Shown piece by piece: positions 1-5,423 of a stretch of 5,423 nucleotides of DNA. Where the stretch lies: assembly GCA_025360355.1 (NCBI GenBank), contig JANYCL010000110.1, positions 1-5,423 of the forward strand, given 5' to 3'. Source of the DNA: Sphingobacteriaceae bacterium. GTDB taxonomy: Bacteria; Bacteroidota; Bacteroidia; B-17B0; Aurantibacillaceae. The notes beneath the pieces were generated by a model. The model was not told the origin of the DNA and ran no database searches. It worked only from the letters and a program-made list of their open reading frames with translations. The first letter of the stretch is position 1, and the number at the start of each line of letters is the position of its first letter. The position numbers and the translations under genes were made by a program.

Positions 1-312
1 TTATTTACCAATAAAAAATACGATAAGATGCTCCAATTGTTTTTATATGCGTGGCTGGTGTATAAAAATAATATGGGACAACCGGGAGAATTAAAACCTT
101 GCATAATTCCATTTAAAAAATTCGAGAAACAACCGAAATTCATTCAGCAAAATAAACAACCGCTAGTTTTTACAAAAGAATTACTGAATGAATTTGAAAT
201 GAATCTCATCAATTTTATTGAGGAAATAATGGATGAGAAAAAGTCATTTAGTCAAACTGAAGATGTTGATGTTTGCGAATACTGCGCTTACAAAACAATT
301 TGCATTCGATAA
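1..312 (+). CDS. PD-(D/E)XK (AddB/RecB-like) nuclease, C-terminal end (partial)
   Basis: The frame is open from the first base, so the gene begins upstream of the window; only the last 103 codons are present. The segment starts with a helix containing Q12-L-F-L-Y16-A, which matches the Q-x(3)-Y motif that follows the catalytic strands of the PD-(D/E)XK nuclease fold. It ends with C92-x2-C95-x5-C101 two residues before the stop. In AddB-type and Cas4-type nucleases three C-terminal cysteines with this spacing join one distant upstream cysteine to hold a 4Fe-4S cluster. The catalytic D and E/K residues and the fourth cysteine would lie outside the window. In Bacteroidota such a C-terminus is most often found on long AddB-like proteins of recombinational repair, which is the preferred reading; a Cas4-like or stand-alone RecB-family exonuclease cannot be excluded. 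The ATG at 28 is internal to the domain, not the gene start. The next gene converges on it, 56 bases away. Confidence 0.8.
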   Translation, partial: LFTNKKYDKMLQLFLYAWLVYKNNMGQPGELKPCIIPFKKFEKQPKFIQQNKQPLVFTKELLNEFEMNLINFIEEIMDEKKSFSQTEDVDVCEYCAYKTICIR

Positions 313-315
313 AAT

Positions 316-348
316 CTCTGCGTAACTCAGTTTCTCTGTCCCTCTGTG
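316..348. repeat. Degenerate CTCTGYG heptamer repeat between convergent genes
   Basis: Four related units lie in 33 bases: CTCTGCG (316-322), CTCAGTT (326-332), CTCTGTC (334-340) and CTCTGTG (342-348), with start-to-start spacings of 10, 8 and 8. They begin 4 bases after the nuclease stop codon and end 20 bases before the permease stop codon. CTCTGCG-type heptamer runs are known from memory as scattered intergenic repeats in environmental bacterial genomes, including Bacteroidota; their function is unknown. There is no hairpin strong enough to call a terminator here. Confidence 0.5.
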
Positions 349-368
349 TTGAAAAAGACGAATGCTAT

Positions 369-1262
369 TTATACTACTAATTTTTTTCTTTCGTTGCGGC
401 TTTTCAAATAAGCATTTGAAAAAACGGCTAGTAAAATTATCATTACTCCAATATAAAACGTTATCGATAATTCTTTATTCTCTTTATAAATAAAAATAGC
501 AAGAACAATTCCGTAAACAGTTTCAAGATTAACGGTTAGGTTAATTGTATACGGACTCAAATGCTTCATTAAACTCACACTCGCAATAAAAGGAAATGCG
601 GTACAAATTCCGGCGAGTAAGATCAATCCTAGAATAGCCTGATCGTTCAAAATAAAAAAGTCGGAAGTAAAACCGCCGGTACATCCCAAATAAATACTTA
701 AAGCAATAACAGCAAACCATAACTCGATAAAAGAAATGGCGGTTGAATTAGCTTCTTTGATCATTAACGAATTGCAAACAGAGAAAATGGCTCCTGTAAA
801 AGCTGCTAAAATTCCCAACATAATTCCTTGCCAGAATGTGATCTCGACTGAAAAAATAAGACAAATTGCACCAATGATAATTAAACCAATGAATAATTCG
901 TACCAAAGCACCCGGCGTTTCAAAATTAAAGGTTCAATTAAGGCGGTAAATAAAGTTAGTGTAGAAAAAGCAGCCATTGTTACCGATACGTTAGATACTT
1001 TAATGGCACCATAAAAACAAACCCAGTGCGCCGCAATAACTACACCAATACCGGCTAACTTTAAAAGTGTTTTTGTTGTTACTTTTAAACTCGTTTTGGT
1101 AAAAATAACGTACGAGAGAATTAAAACCTGCGTAAATAATATTCTGAACCAAACTAATTGCATGGTAGAGCAAGTAATAAAGCGACCAAGAATTGGTGAA
1201 AATCCCCAAATAAGCACAATGAAATGGAGCAGCAATTGATGTTTATTTGTACCTTTAAACAT
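369..1262 (-). CDS. EamA-family (DMT superfamily) transporter
   Basis: This is an inner-membrane permease of 297 residues, the usual length for the ten-helix drug/metabolite transporter family. Hydrophobic segments can be placed at about residues 10-29, 34-54, 67-87, 92-113, 120-138, 144-164, 173-194, 209-231, 236-258 and 265-285. They form two EamA repeats of five helices each. The first helix has the typical W19-G-F-S-P start. The ninth helix, followed by K260-E261 and a Gly-containing tenth helix (G272), fits the family's end-of-repeat pattern. The tail K287-S-R-N-E-R-K-K is basic, as expected for a cytoplasmic C-terminus. The frame is open to an ATG at 1334, but the start at 1262 is chosen because the extra 24 residues are not membrane-like and a TAnnTTTG promoter element lies inside them, 6 bases upstream of this ATG. 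The substrate cannot be told from sequence; family members export amino acids, metabolites or drugs. It is divergent from the desulfurase, with no sign of a shared pathway. Confidence 0.88.
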   Translation of the reverse strand: MFKGTNKHQLLLHFIVLIWGFSPILGRFITCSTMQLVWFRILFTQVLILSYVIFTKTSLKVTTKTLLKLAGIGVVIAAHWVCFYGAIKVSNVSVTMAAFSTLTLFTALIEPLILKRRVLWYELFIGLIIIGAICLIFSVEITFWQGIMLGILAAFTGAIFSVCNSLMIKEANSTAISFIELWFAVIALSIYLGCTGGFTSDFFILNDQAILGLILLAGICTAFPFIASVSLMKHLSPYTINLTVNLETVYGIVLAIFIYKENKELSITFYIGVMIILLAVFSNAYLKSRNERKKLVV

Positions 1263-1268
1263 TGAACG

Positions 1269-1297
1269 CAAAGATATGTAAAATGTAAGATGGCAAA
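1269..1297 (-). promoter_or_regulatory. Bacteroidetes-type promoter of the EamA transporter
   Basis: On the minus strand the -7 element TATCTTTG (1276-1269) matches TAnnTTTG exactly. A TTTG (1297-1294) lies 17 bases upstream, within the range expected for the -33 element. The -7 element ends 6 bases before the ATG at 1262, so the mRNA leader would be only a few bases long. It supports the shorter start for this gene. Confidence 0.65.
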
Positions 1298-1364
1298 GGG
1301 CAAATGGAGTTTTTATTCCAAAACAATTTTCCATCAGCCATTTTCTCTTTTATATTTGCCCTTT
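1295..1364. repeat. Exact 11-bp inverted repeat across divergent promoters
   Basis: AAAGGGCAAAT at 1295-1305 is the exact reverse complement of ATTTGCCCTTT at 1354-1364; 48 bases separate the arms. The left arm overlaps the -33 TTTG of the minus-strand promoter by three bases, and the right arm overlaps the TTTG of the plus-strand -7 element. A further GGCAAA at 1292-1297, 7 bases before the one at 1299-1304, gives three copies of the hexamer in the region. It could be an operator pair for one regulator, or only the reuse of promoter-like TTTG sequence on both strands. Confidence 0.4.
1351..1358 (+). promoter_or_regulatory. -7 promoter element of the cysteine desulfurase gene
   Basis: TATATTTG matches TAnnTTTG exactly and ends 10 bases before the ATG at 1369. 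No TTTG is present at the expected -33 distance; the nearest candidate is the T-rich TTTT at 1327-1330, so the upstream half is weak. No Shine-Dalgarno sequence fits in the very short leader. Confidence 0.55.
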
Positions 1365-1368
1365 TAAT

Positions 1369-2484
1369 ATGATTTATTTCGATAATAATGCAACAACAAA
1401 AGTAGATGATAGGATTCTTGAAGTGATGCTGCCTTATTTTTCGCAAAATTATGGTAATGCTTCAAGTAAATTGCACGAGTTTGGCTGGACTGCGGATGTT
1501 GCGGGTGAAAAAGCGAGAGAGCAGGTCGCAAATTTAATTGGTGCGGAACCCAACGAGATCATTTTCACTTCAGGCGCAACGGAAGGAGTTAATACAGCCC
1601 TTAAAGGTATTTTCAAAGCATACAAAACAAAAGGCAATCATATCATAACAGTTTCGACAGAACACAAAGCTGTAATTGATACCTGCGAATATTTAAAAGA
1701 AGAAGGTGCGGAAATAACTTATTTAAATGTAGATAGAGAAGGTTTAATTGACTTAGATGAATTGAAGGCTGCAATAAAACCGACAACCATTTTAATTTCG
1801 GTGATGGCAGCTAATAATGAAACGGGTGTCATTCAGCCATTGGAAGAGATTTCTGCTATAGCAAAAGAAAATAAAATTATTTTTTTCTCGGATGCAACGC
1901 AACTTGCCGGAAAAACACAAATGGATGTAAATGATCTTGGAATTGACTGCATGTGTTTAAGCGCGCATAAATTTTTCGGACCAAAAGGAATTGGCGCTTT
2001 GTATATTCGTCGTAAAAACCCACGTGTAAATGTTGTTTCGTTATTACATGGTGGTGCGCAGGAAAATTATCATAGGGCAGGTACTTTAAATGTTCCTTTA
2101 ATAGTTGGTTTAGGAAAAGCTTGTGAAATTGCCCAAGCAGAAATGTGGGATAATAATACTGAAGTTTCTAAACTCAGGGCTTATTTCGAGCATCAGATCT
2201 TAGATATTGATGGTTTGCGGATCAATGGAAGTACTAAATTCCGTTTATATAATACGAGCAACATTACTTTTCCGGCAACATTAGATATTAAGCCTTTGCT
2301 TAAGCAATTCGCTTTCTCGAGCGGATCTGCTTGCAGTAGTGGTACAACTGAACCTTCGCATGTATTAAAAACTATGGGCTTAGCTGATATTGAGATCAAA
2401 AACTCTTATCGTTTTTCGTTCGGTAAATACAATACCCTTGATGAAATAAAGCTGCTAACAAAGTGTTTACTCAGTGGGTTTTAA
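1369..2484 (+). CDS. Cysteine desulfurase (NifS/IscS-like, class V aminotransferase fold)
   Basis: This PLP enzyme removes sulfur from L-cysteine, giving alanine and an enzyme persulfide that feeds Fe-S cluster or thio-modification pathways in the cytoplasm. The product is complete at 371 residues. It has the N-terminal Y-F-D-N-N-A-T-T, S68-G-A-T-E72-G (PLP phosphate region), H99 in S-T-E-H-K (stacks on PLP), N149-N150-E-T-G, D175 and Q178 in S-D-A-T-Q, the Schiff-base lysine K201 in S-A-H-K-F-F-G-P-K-G, R237-A-G-T, and the catalytic C322 in S-S-G-S-A-C-S-S-G. The loop round C322 is the group I (IscS/NifS) type, not SufS. Only 49 residues follow C322, against about 76 in E. coli IscS (404 residues), so the C-terminal tail that IscS uses to meet IscU is largely missing. 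C194-M-C196 just before the lysine is an unusual extra pair. No iscU, suf or tRNA thiolation gene is adjacent, so it appears to be a lone gene and its sulfur acceptor is unknown. Confidence 0.93.
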   Translation: MIYFDNNATTKVDDRILEVMLPYFSQNYGNASSKLHEFGWTADVAGEKAREQVANLIGAEPNEIIFTSGATEGVNTALKGIFKAYKTKGNHIITVSTEHKAVIDTCEYLKEEGAEITYLNVDREGLIDLDELKAAIKPTTILISVMAANNETGVIQPLEEISAIAKENKIIFFSDATQLAGKTQMDVNDLGIDCMCLSAHKFFGPKGIGALYIRRKNPRVNVVSLLHGGAQENYHRAGTLNVPLIVGLGKACEIAQAEMWDNNTEVSKLRAYFEHQILDIDGLRINGSTKFRLYNTSNITFPATLDIKPLLKQFAFSSGSACSSGTTEPSHVLKTMGLADIEIKNSYRFSFGKYNTLDEIKLLTKCLLSGF

Positions 2485-2560
2485 CAATTAAGAATCCAAA
2501 AATTGAGTGAATCCAGCCGATAAATGATTGAAATTTAGGCTCTAAAGGTTTTATTTTCCC

Positions 2561-2568
2561 TAATTTTG
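2561..2568 (+). promoter_or_regulatory. -7 promoter element of the thioredoxin-like/adhesin operon
   Basis: TAATTTTG matches TAnnTTTG exactly and ends 12 bases before the ATG at 2581. The upstream in-frame ATG at 2566 lies inside this element, which argues that 2581 is the real start. The -33 half is poor (TTTA at 2534-2537, spacing 23). The rest of the 96-base gap behind the desulfurase holds only a weak 5-bp stem (2534-2546). Confidence 0.55.
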
Positions 2569-2580
2569 TATAGTAATATT

Positions 2581-3060
2581 ATGAAACCAATATACGTAAC
2601 CCTTTTTGTTTTAGGAACCTTGTTTAGTAAGGCTCAAACAAGTCTTTATAATAAATTAAGCTCTTTTTTAAATTCACAAACGAAAGAAGTATTAATTGAC
2701 CAGCGTTTAATAGCTATTAATGTTTGGTCAAGTACAGATAAAAATAGCCGTGATCTTAATACAGATTTTGAAAAAGCTTATAAGGTTTATGAATATGCAA
2801 AATTGAAAGGTGGTAATAAAGGAGTTATTGTTTTAAATATTAATCTCGATAATAATTCAGTTAATGGCGATATCACTCTTAAAAAAGATGGCATATCAAA
2901 AATAATTGCAATTCCATCCGGTAGTTCGGAGATACTTAAAGAATTAAAAGGAAAATCTTCAGGATATAATATTGTTTTTGATAGTAACGGAAATATGGTT
3001 TACGAAAATCTCGCTGCTGGTTCAGTTTACGAATCAATCCATAAATTAATTACACGATAA
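2581..3060 (+). CDS. Secreted thioredoxin-like protein lacking all cysteines
   Basis: The product is a small exported protein of 159 residues. A signal peptide is visible: K2, a hydrophobic core at about 4-15, and a likely cleavage after S16-K-A18. The mature part follows a TlpA/thioredoxin layout: strand L43-I-A-I-N-V-W49, a helix with many charges (57-76), strand V82-I-V-L-N-I-N-L-D90, and a final I131-V-F-D-S-N-G-N-M-V140 strand turn like the 'fliD.dGkiv' end of TlpA proteins, then a C-terminal helix. W49 to R57 aligns without gaps to the W-A-S-W-C-G-P-C-R active site, with D53 and S56 in place of the two cysteines, and there is no cysteine anywhere. The cis-proline position also seems lost (G128). 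It therefore cannot be a disulfide oxidoreductase; a binding, scaffold or chaperone role is possible. It sits 5 bases upstream of the adhesin gene and is surely co-transcribed. The fold call is from pattern reading and is moderate; it may be simply a lineage-specific periplasmic protein. Confidence 0.75.
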   Translation: MKPIYVTLFVLGTLFSKAQTSLYNKLSSFLNSQTKEVLIDQRLIAINVWSSTDKNSRDLNTDFEKAYKVYEYAKLKGGNKGVIVLNINLDNNSVNGDITLKKDGISKIIAIPSGSSEILKELKGKSSGYNIVFDSNGNMVYENLAAGSVYESIHKLITR

Positions 3061-3065
3061 TTTTA

Positions 3066-5423
3066 ATGAAAAGAATAGTATACATAATTTTTTTATTTTC
3101 GGTTTTAAATAATACGCTTCGATCGCAAAATGCTGCAGCATGTAACGCAGCACAGCCGGTTTGTAGTAATCCGAACTTTCAATTTTCATCAAGTCTCGGT
3201 AATGGTTTAATTCCCGGTTTAACTATAAGTAATCCTAGCACGAATCCTCAAATGGGAAATGGAAACAATCCATTAGCTCCTCCAAATTCAGGTTGTCATT
3301 TAGCAAACGCGCCTGGACCACAATGGTTATTATTAACTGTATCAAGCACCGGGGCTCTTGGTTTTTCATTCGGTGCTGCGGCAAGTGCAAATCCTCAGGC
3401 AGGTTTTTATGATTGGACCATGTGGCCTTACACACCAACTTCATGCGCAAGTATTTTTGGTAACACTTTACCTCCTGCAGCTTGTAACTGGAACGCTTCA
3501 AGTTCAGGCGGAACAGGAATGGGTAACGTACCTGCAGGCGGAACAGCTCAGAATTTTCAACCTTCTATAAATGTAACAGCCGGACAACAATTTGTAATTT
3601 GTATATCTAACTGGAGTGGTGTTACAACCCCCGTTTCTTTTTCCAATACAGGAACAGCAGGTTTATCTTGTAATCCATTTGTAATTCCCGGGCAAACAAT
3701 TTGTCAGGGGAGTTCAGCAGTACTAACTGGTACAACTTTATTAACGGGCGCCTCTTCAGTTATTAATCCGGGTGGTAACGTTTCTTTGGGAAGCAATATT
3801 AGTTTTACAATGTCGCCTGCTACTAGTACTTCTTATACTGTAACTTTAACAGGAACAGATCCTAATTTAAACACTGTCGTTACCGTTACAACAACTACGC
3901 AGATAACAGTTTTAAATCCAACAGTTGCTATAAACTCAGCGTCTACAGTTTGCGAAGGAAGTTCAGTTAATTTAACAGCACTCGCAACAGGTACTGCAGT
4001 AACTTATAGTTGGAGCGGTCCTGGCGGATATGCAAATGCAACTCAAAATCCTGTATTAACAAATTTACTTCCTGCACAAAGCGGAAGTTATATTGTGACT
4101 GCTAATGTTACAACCGGAACTCTGGTTTGTACTACAACTAATACAACTACAGTAACTGTTATTCCGGTTGCACAAGTTACTGTTGCGCCTTCAGTTATTA
4201 GTGTTTGTGAAAACACTTCTTTTGCTTTATCATCAGGAGCAACTAATGCTACTTCTTATTCCTGGGTTGGTCCCGGTTATGTATCAGCAGCACAAAATCC
4301 TGTTTTTTCAAACGCGCTTCCAACAATGACCGGTATTTATACGGTTACTGCATCATTCAGTGCAAACAATGTTGTTTGTTCAACTTCTAATACTGTTGAT
4401 GTTACTGTAAAACCATTAGTGCATTTTACTTTAGCACCTTTACCAAACATTTGTGATAATACTACCCTGTTTATTCAAGGTCCATTTGGTGCAACATCTT
4501 ATACTTGGACTGGCCCTGGAGGATACACTTCTAATACTCAAAACTTAAACATTCCAAACATTAATTCAAACCAATCAGGAACTTATACATTGGTGGTTAA
4601 TACAAACGGTTGTATTACTTCTGATAGTATTCCTGTTGTAGTTTTAACGCCAATAACTTTCACAACAATTCCAACAAACAAAACAATTTGTCAGGGAGAT
4701 ACAGTGAGTATACACGCAGGTGTTGGCGGAGGAAGCGGTGTTTATAGTATTGTTTGGTCGCCTGCAGCAGGTTTAATGCCGCCTTTTGGAACTTATGCTG
4801 TTGCTTCTCCAAATGGATCTACATTCTATACAATTACCGCAAATGATGTTGCTTGTCCAATGAATTTAATTAATACAACATTTGTTGTTTTTGTAAACCC
4901 ATCGCCACAACCGAATGTTCAAGCATCCGTAATTCAAGGTTGTGTTCCTTTATGTGTCGATTTCCAAAGTGGTTCATCACCGCAAGCTGTTAGTGTTGGC
5001 TGGAATTTTGGTCAAGGACAATTAGCATCAGGCGATCCGATGACATATTGTTTTAAATCAGCTGGAACTTATTCTATCACTACAACAATTCTTGATGTTA
5101 ATGGATGTAAATCAGTAAAAACTGCTCCATTTGTAATTACAGCTTTCCCGCGCCCCGGACCTGATTTTTCATGGGATCCTAATGAGGTTAGTTTCATTGA
5201 TAATCATGTGAGCTTCTTTAGTACTTCACAAAGCGGTTCTATAGTTGCACAATATTGGGATTTTGGTGATTGGACAAATAATCCTTCAACAAATTCTTCA
5301 AGCATAAAAAATCCAAATCACGAATACAGTGTTGTTGGAAATTACCCTGTAACCATTGTACAAACAAACGTATGGGGATGTACAGATACTTTAATAAAAG
5401 TGTTAGAAGTTATTGAAGATTTC
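3066..5423 (+). CDS. Large secreted Ig-like/PKD repeat surface protein, probable type IX secretion substrate (partial, 3' end missing)
   Basis: The frame runs 786 codons from ATG 3066 to the window edge without a stop. It starts with a Sec signal peptide (K2-R3, hydrophobic 4-14, cleavage near S20). Residues about 24-204 form the N-terminal module common in Bacteroidota surface proteins (C-N-A-A-Q-P-V-C start, G-P-Q-W-L-L-L strand, G-Q-Q-F-V-I-C-I-S-N strand near the end). Five Ig-like domains follow, at about 208-285, 286-370, 371-450, 451-530 and 531-612. Each starts with I/V-C-x-G/N and most share Y-S/T-W-x-G-P-G near the middle. Then come two PKD-like domains (about 613-694 and 697-782), the second with W731-D-F-G-D. 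Length, Thr/Ser/Asn richness and 21 cysteines fit an extracellular adhesin or mat/gliding-associated protein. The sequence stops at V-I-E-D-F, where such proteins usually pass into the gliding-motility-type C-terminal secretion domain, so that domain is predicted just beyond the edge. It follows the small thioredoxin-like gene by 5 bases, with no promoter of its own. Ligand unknown. Confidence 0.9.
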   Translation, partial: MKRIVYIIFLFSVLNNTLRSQNAAACNAAQPVCSNPNFQFSSSLGNGLIPGLTISNPSTNPQMGNGNNPLAPPNSGCHLANAPGPQWLLLTVSSTGALGFSFGAAASANPQAGFYDWTMWPYTPTSCASIFGNTLPPAACNWNASSSGGTGMGNVPAGGTAQNFQPSINVTAGQQFVICISNWSGVTTPVSFSNTGTAGLSCNPFVIPGQTICQGSSAVLTGTTLLTGASSVINPGGNVSLGSNISFTMSPATSTSYTVTLTGTDPNLNTVVTVTTTTQITVLNPTVAINSASTVCEGSSVNLTALATGTAVTYSWSGPGGYANATQNPVLTNLLPAQSGSYIVTANVTTGTLVCTTTNTTTVTVIPVAQVTVAPSVISVCENTSFALSSGATNATSYSWVGPGYVSAAQNPVFSNALPTMTGIYTVTASFSANNVVCSTSNTVDVTVKPLVHFTLAPLPNICDNTTLFIQGPFGATSYTWTGPGGYTSNTQNLNIPNINSNQSGTYTLVVNTNGCITSDSIPVVVLTPITFTTIPTNKTICQGDTVSIHAGVGGGSGVYSIVWSPAAGLMPPFGTYAVASPNGSTFYTITANDVACPMNLINTTFVVFVNPSPQPNVQASVIQGCVPLCVDFQSGSSPQAVSVGWNFGQGQLASGDPMTYCFKSAGTYSITTTILDVNGCKSVKTAPFVITAFPRPGPDFSWDPNEVSFIDNHVSFFSTSQSGSIVAQYWDFGDWTNNPSTNSSSIKNPNHEYSVVGNYPVTIVQTNVWGCTDTLIKVLEVIEDF
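3687..4901 (+). repeat. Array of five Ig-like domain repeats, about 80 codons each
   Basis: Protein-level tandem repeats lie inside the surface protein. The first cysteines of the units are C213, C296, C381, C463 and C542 (steps of 83, 85, 82 and 79 residues). Tryptophans at 316, 400, 481 and 564 mark the same strand in units 2-5. Units 2-5 each have a second cysteine 53-59 residues after the first (C355, C438, C516, C597), which suggests one disulfide per domain; unit 1 lacks it. The DNA copies differ at many positions, so the duplication is old and the array is not a slippage-prone exact repeat. Confidence 0.75.

Noticed and set aside
1..312. Cas4 as an alternative reading of the C-terminal cysteine motif, hinting at CRISPR
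   Set aside because: No CRISPR repeats or cas genes are seen nearby, and the tail fits AddB-like nucleases equally well or better.
736..1014. Plus-strand open frame of 92 codons inside the permease gene
   Set aside because: It is antisense to a clear ten-helix membrane protein, shows no family features and has no promoter element of its own.
1263..1334. Longer permease start at 1334
   Set aside because: The added 24 residues contain the promoter element and extend past a normal first membrane helix; the ATG at 1262 gives the usual family length.
2534..2546. Small hairpin TTTAG-gct-CTAAA followed by T-rich sequence, as a possible terminator behind the desulfurase
   Set aside because: The stem is 5 bp with one G-C pair, and the T run is interrupted; it is too weak to call and merges into the next promoter.
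2566..2580. Longer start of the thioredoxin-like gene at 2566
   Set aside because: This ATG lies inside the TAATTTTG promoter element, and starting at 2581 gives a typical signal peptide beginning M-K.
3129..3143. Possible lipoprotein signal ending in A-A-A-C26 in the surface protein
   Set aside because: The cysteine lies 12 residues after the hydrophobic core, and there is no Leu at the lipobox -3 position; C26 belongs to the conserved start of the N-terminal module.
3235..3570. Minus- and plus-strand open frames (3235-3501 and 3358-3570) inside the surface-protein gene
   Set aside because: Both are out of frame with the continuous 786-codon surface protein and have no recognisable content.

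Overview
The window most likely comes from a member of the Bacteroidota. It is AT-rich. Three gene starts (1262 minus, 1369 plus, 2581 plus) are each preceded at 6-12 bases by TAnnTTTG, the Bacteroidetes -7 promoter element, and none has a Shine-Dalgarno sequence. The last gene encodes a secreted, modular Ig-like/PKD surface protein of the kind exported by type IX secretion in this phylum. Species and genus cannot be read from the sequence.

Layout. Positions 1-312 hold the last 103 codons of a PD-(D/E)XK (AddB/RecB-like) nuclease with a C-terminal iron-sulfur cysteine motif. The 56-base convergent gap that follows carries a degenerate CTCTGYG repeat. Positions 1262-369 (minus) encode a ten-helix EamA/DMT-family permease. 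A 106-base divergent region holds one promoter for each flanking gene and an exact 11-bp inverted repeat that touches both. Positions 1369-2484 encode a complete, short, group I-type cysteine desulfurase with all its catalytic residues. After a 96-base gap with a promoter comes a two-gene unit: a small secreted thioredoxin-like protein with no cysteine at all (2581-3060), then, 5 bases later, a large secreted adhesin-like protein (3066 to the window edge, 786 codons with no stop).

How the genes relate. The nuclease, permease and desulfurase look like unrelated housekeeping genes, each expressed separately. The only visible operon is the thioredoxin-like/adhesin pair. A cysteine-free, secreted thioredoxin-like protein sits directly upstream of a surface protein with 21 cysteines, which makes this pair the most interesting part of the window, although a functional link is inference only. 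No RNA gene, CRISPR array, insertion sequence or phage feature was seen.
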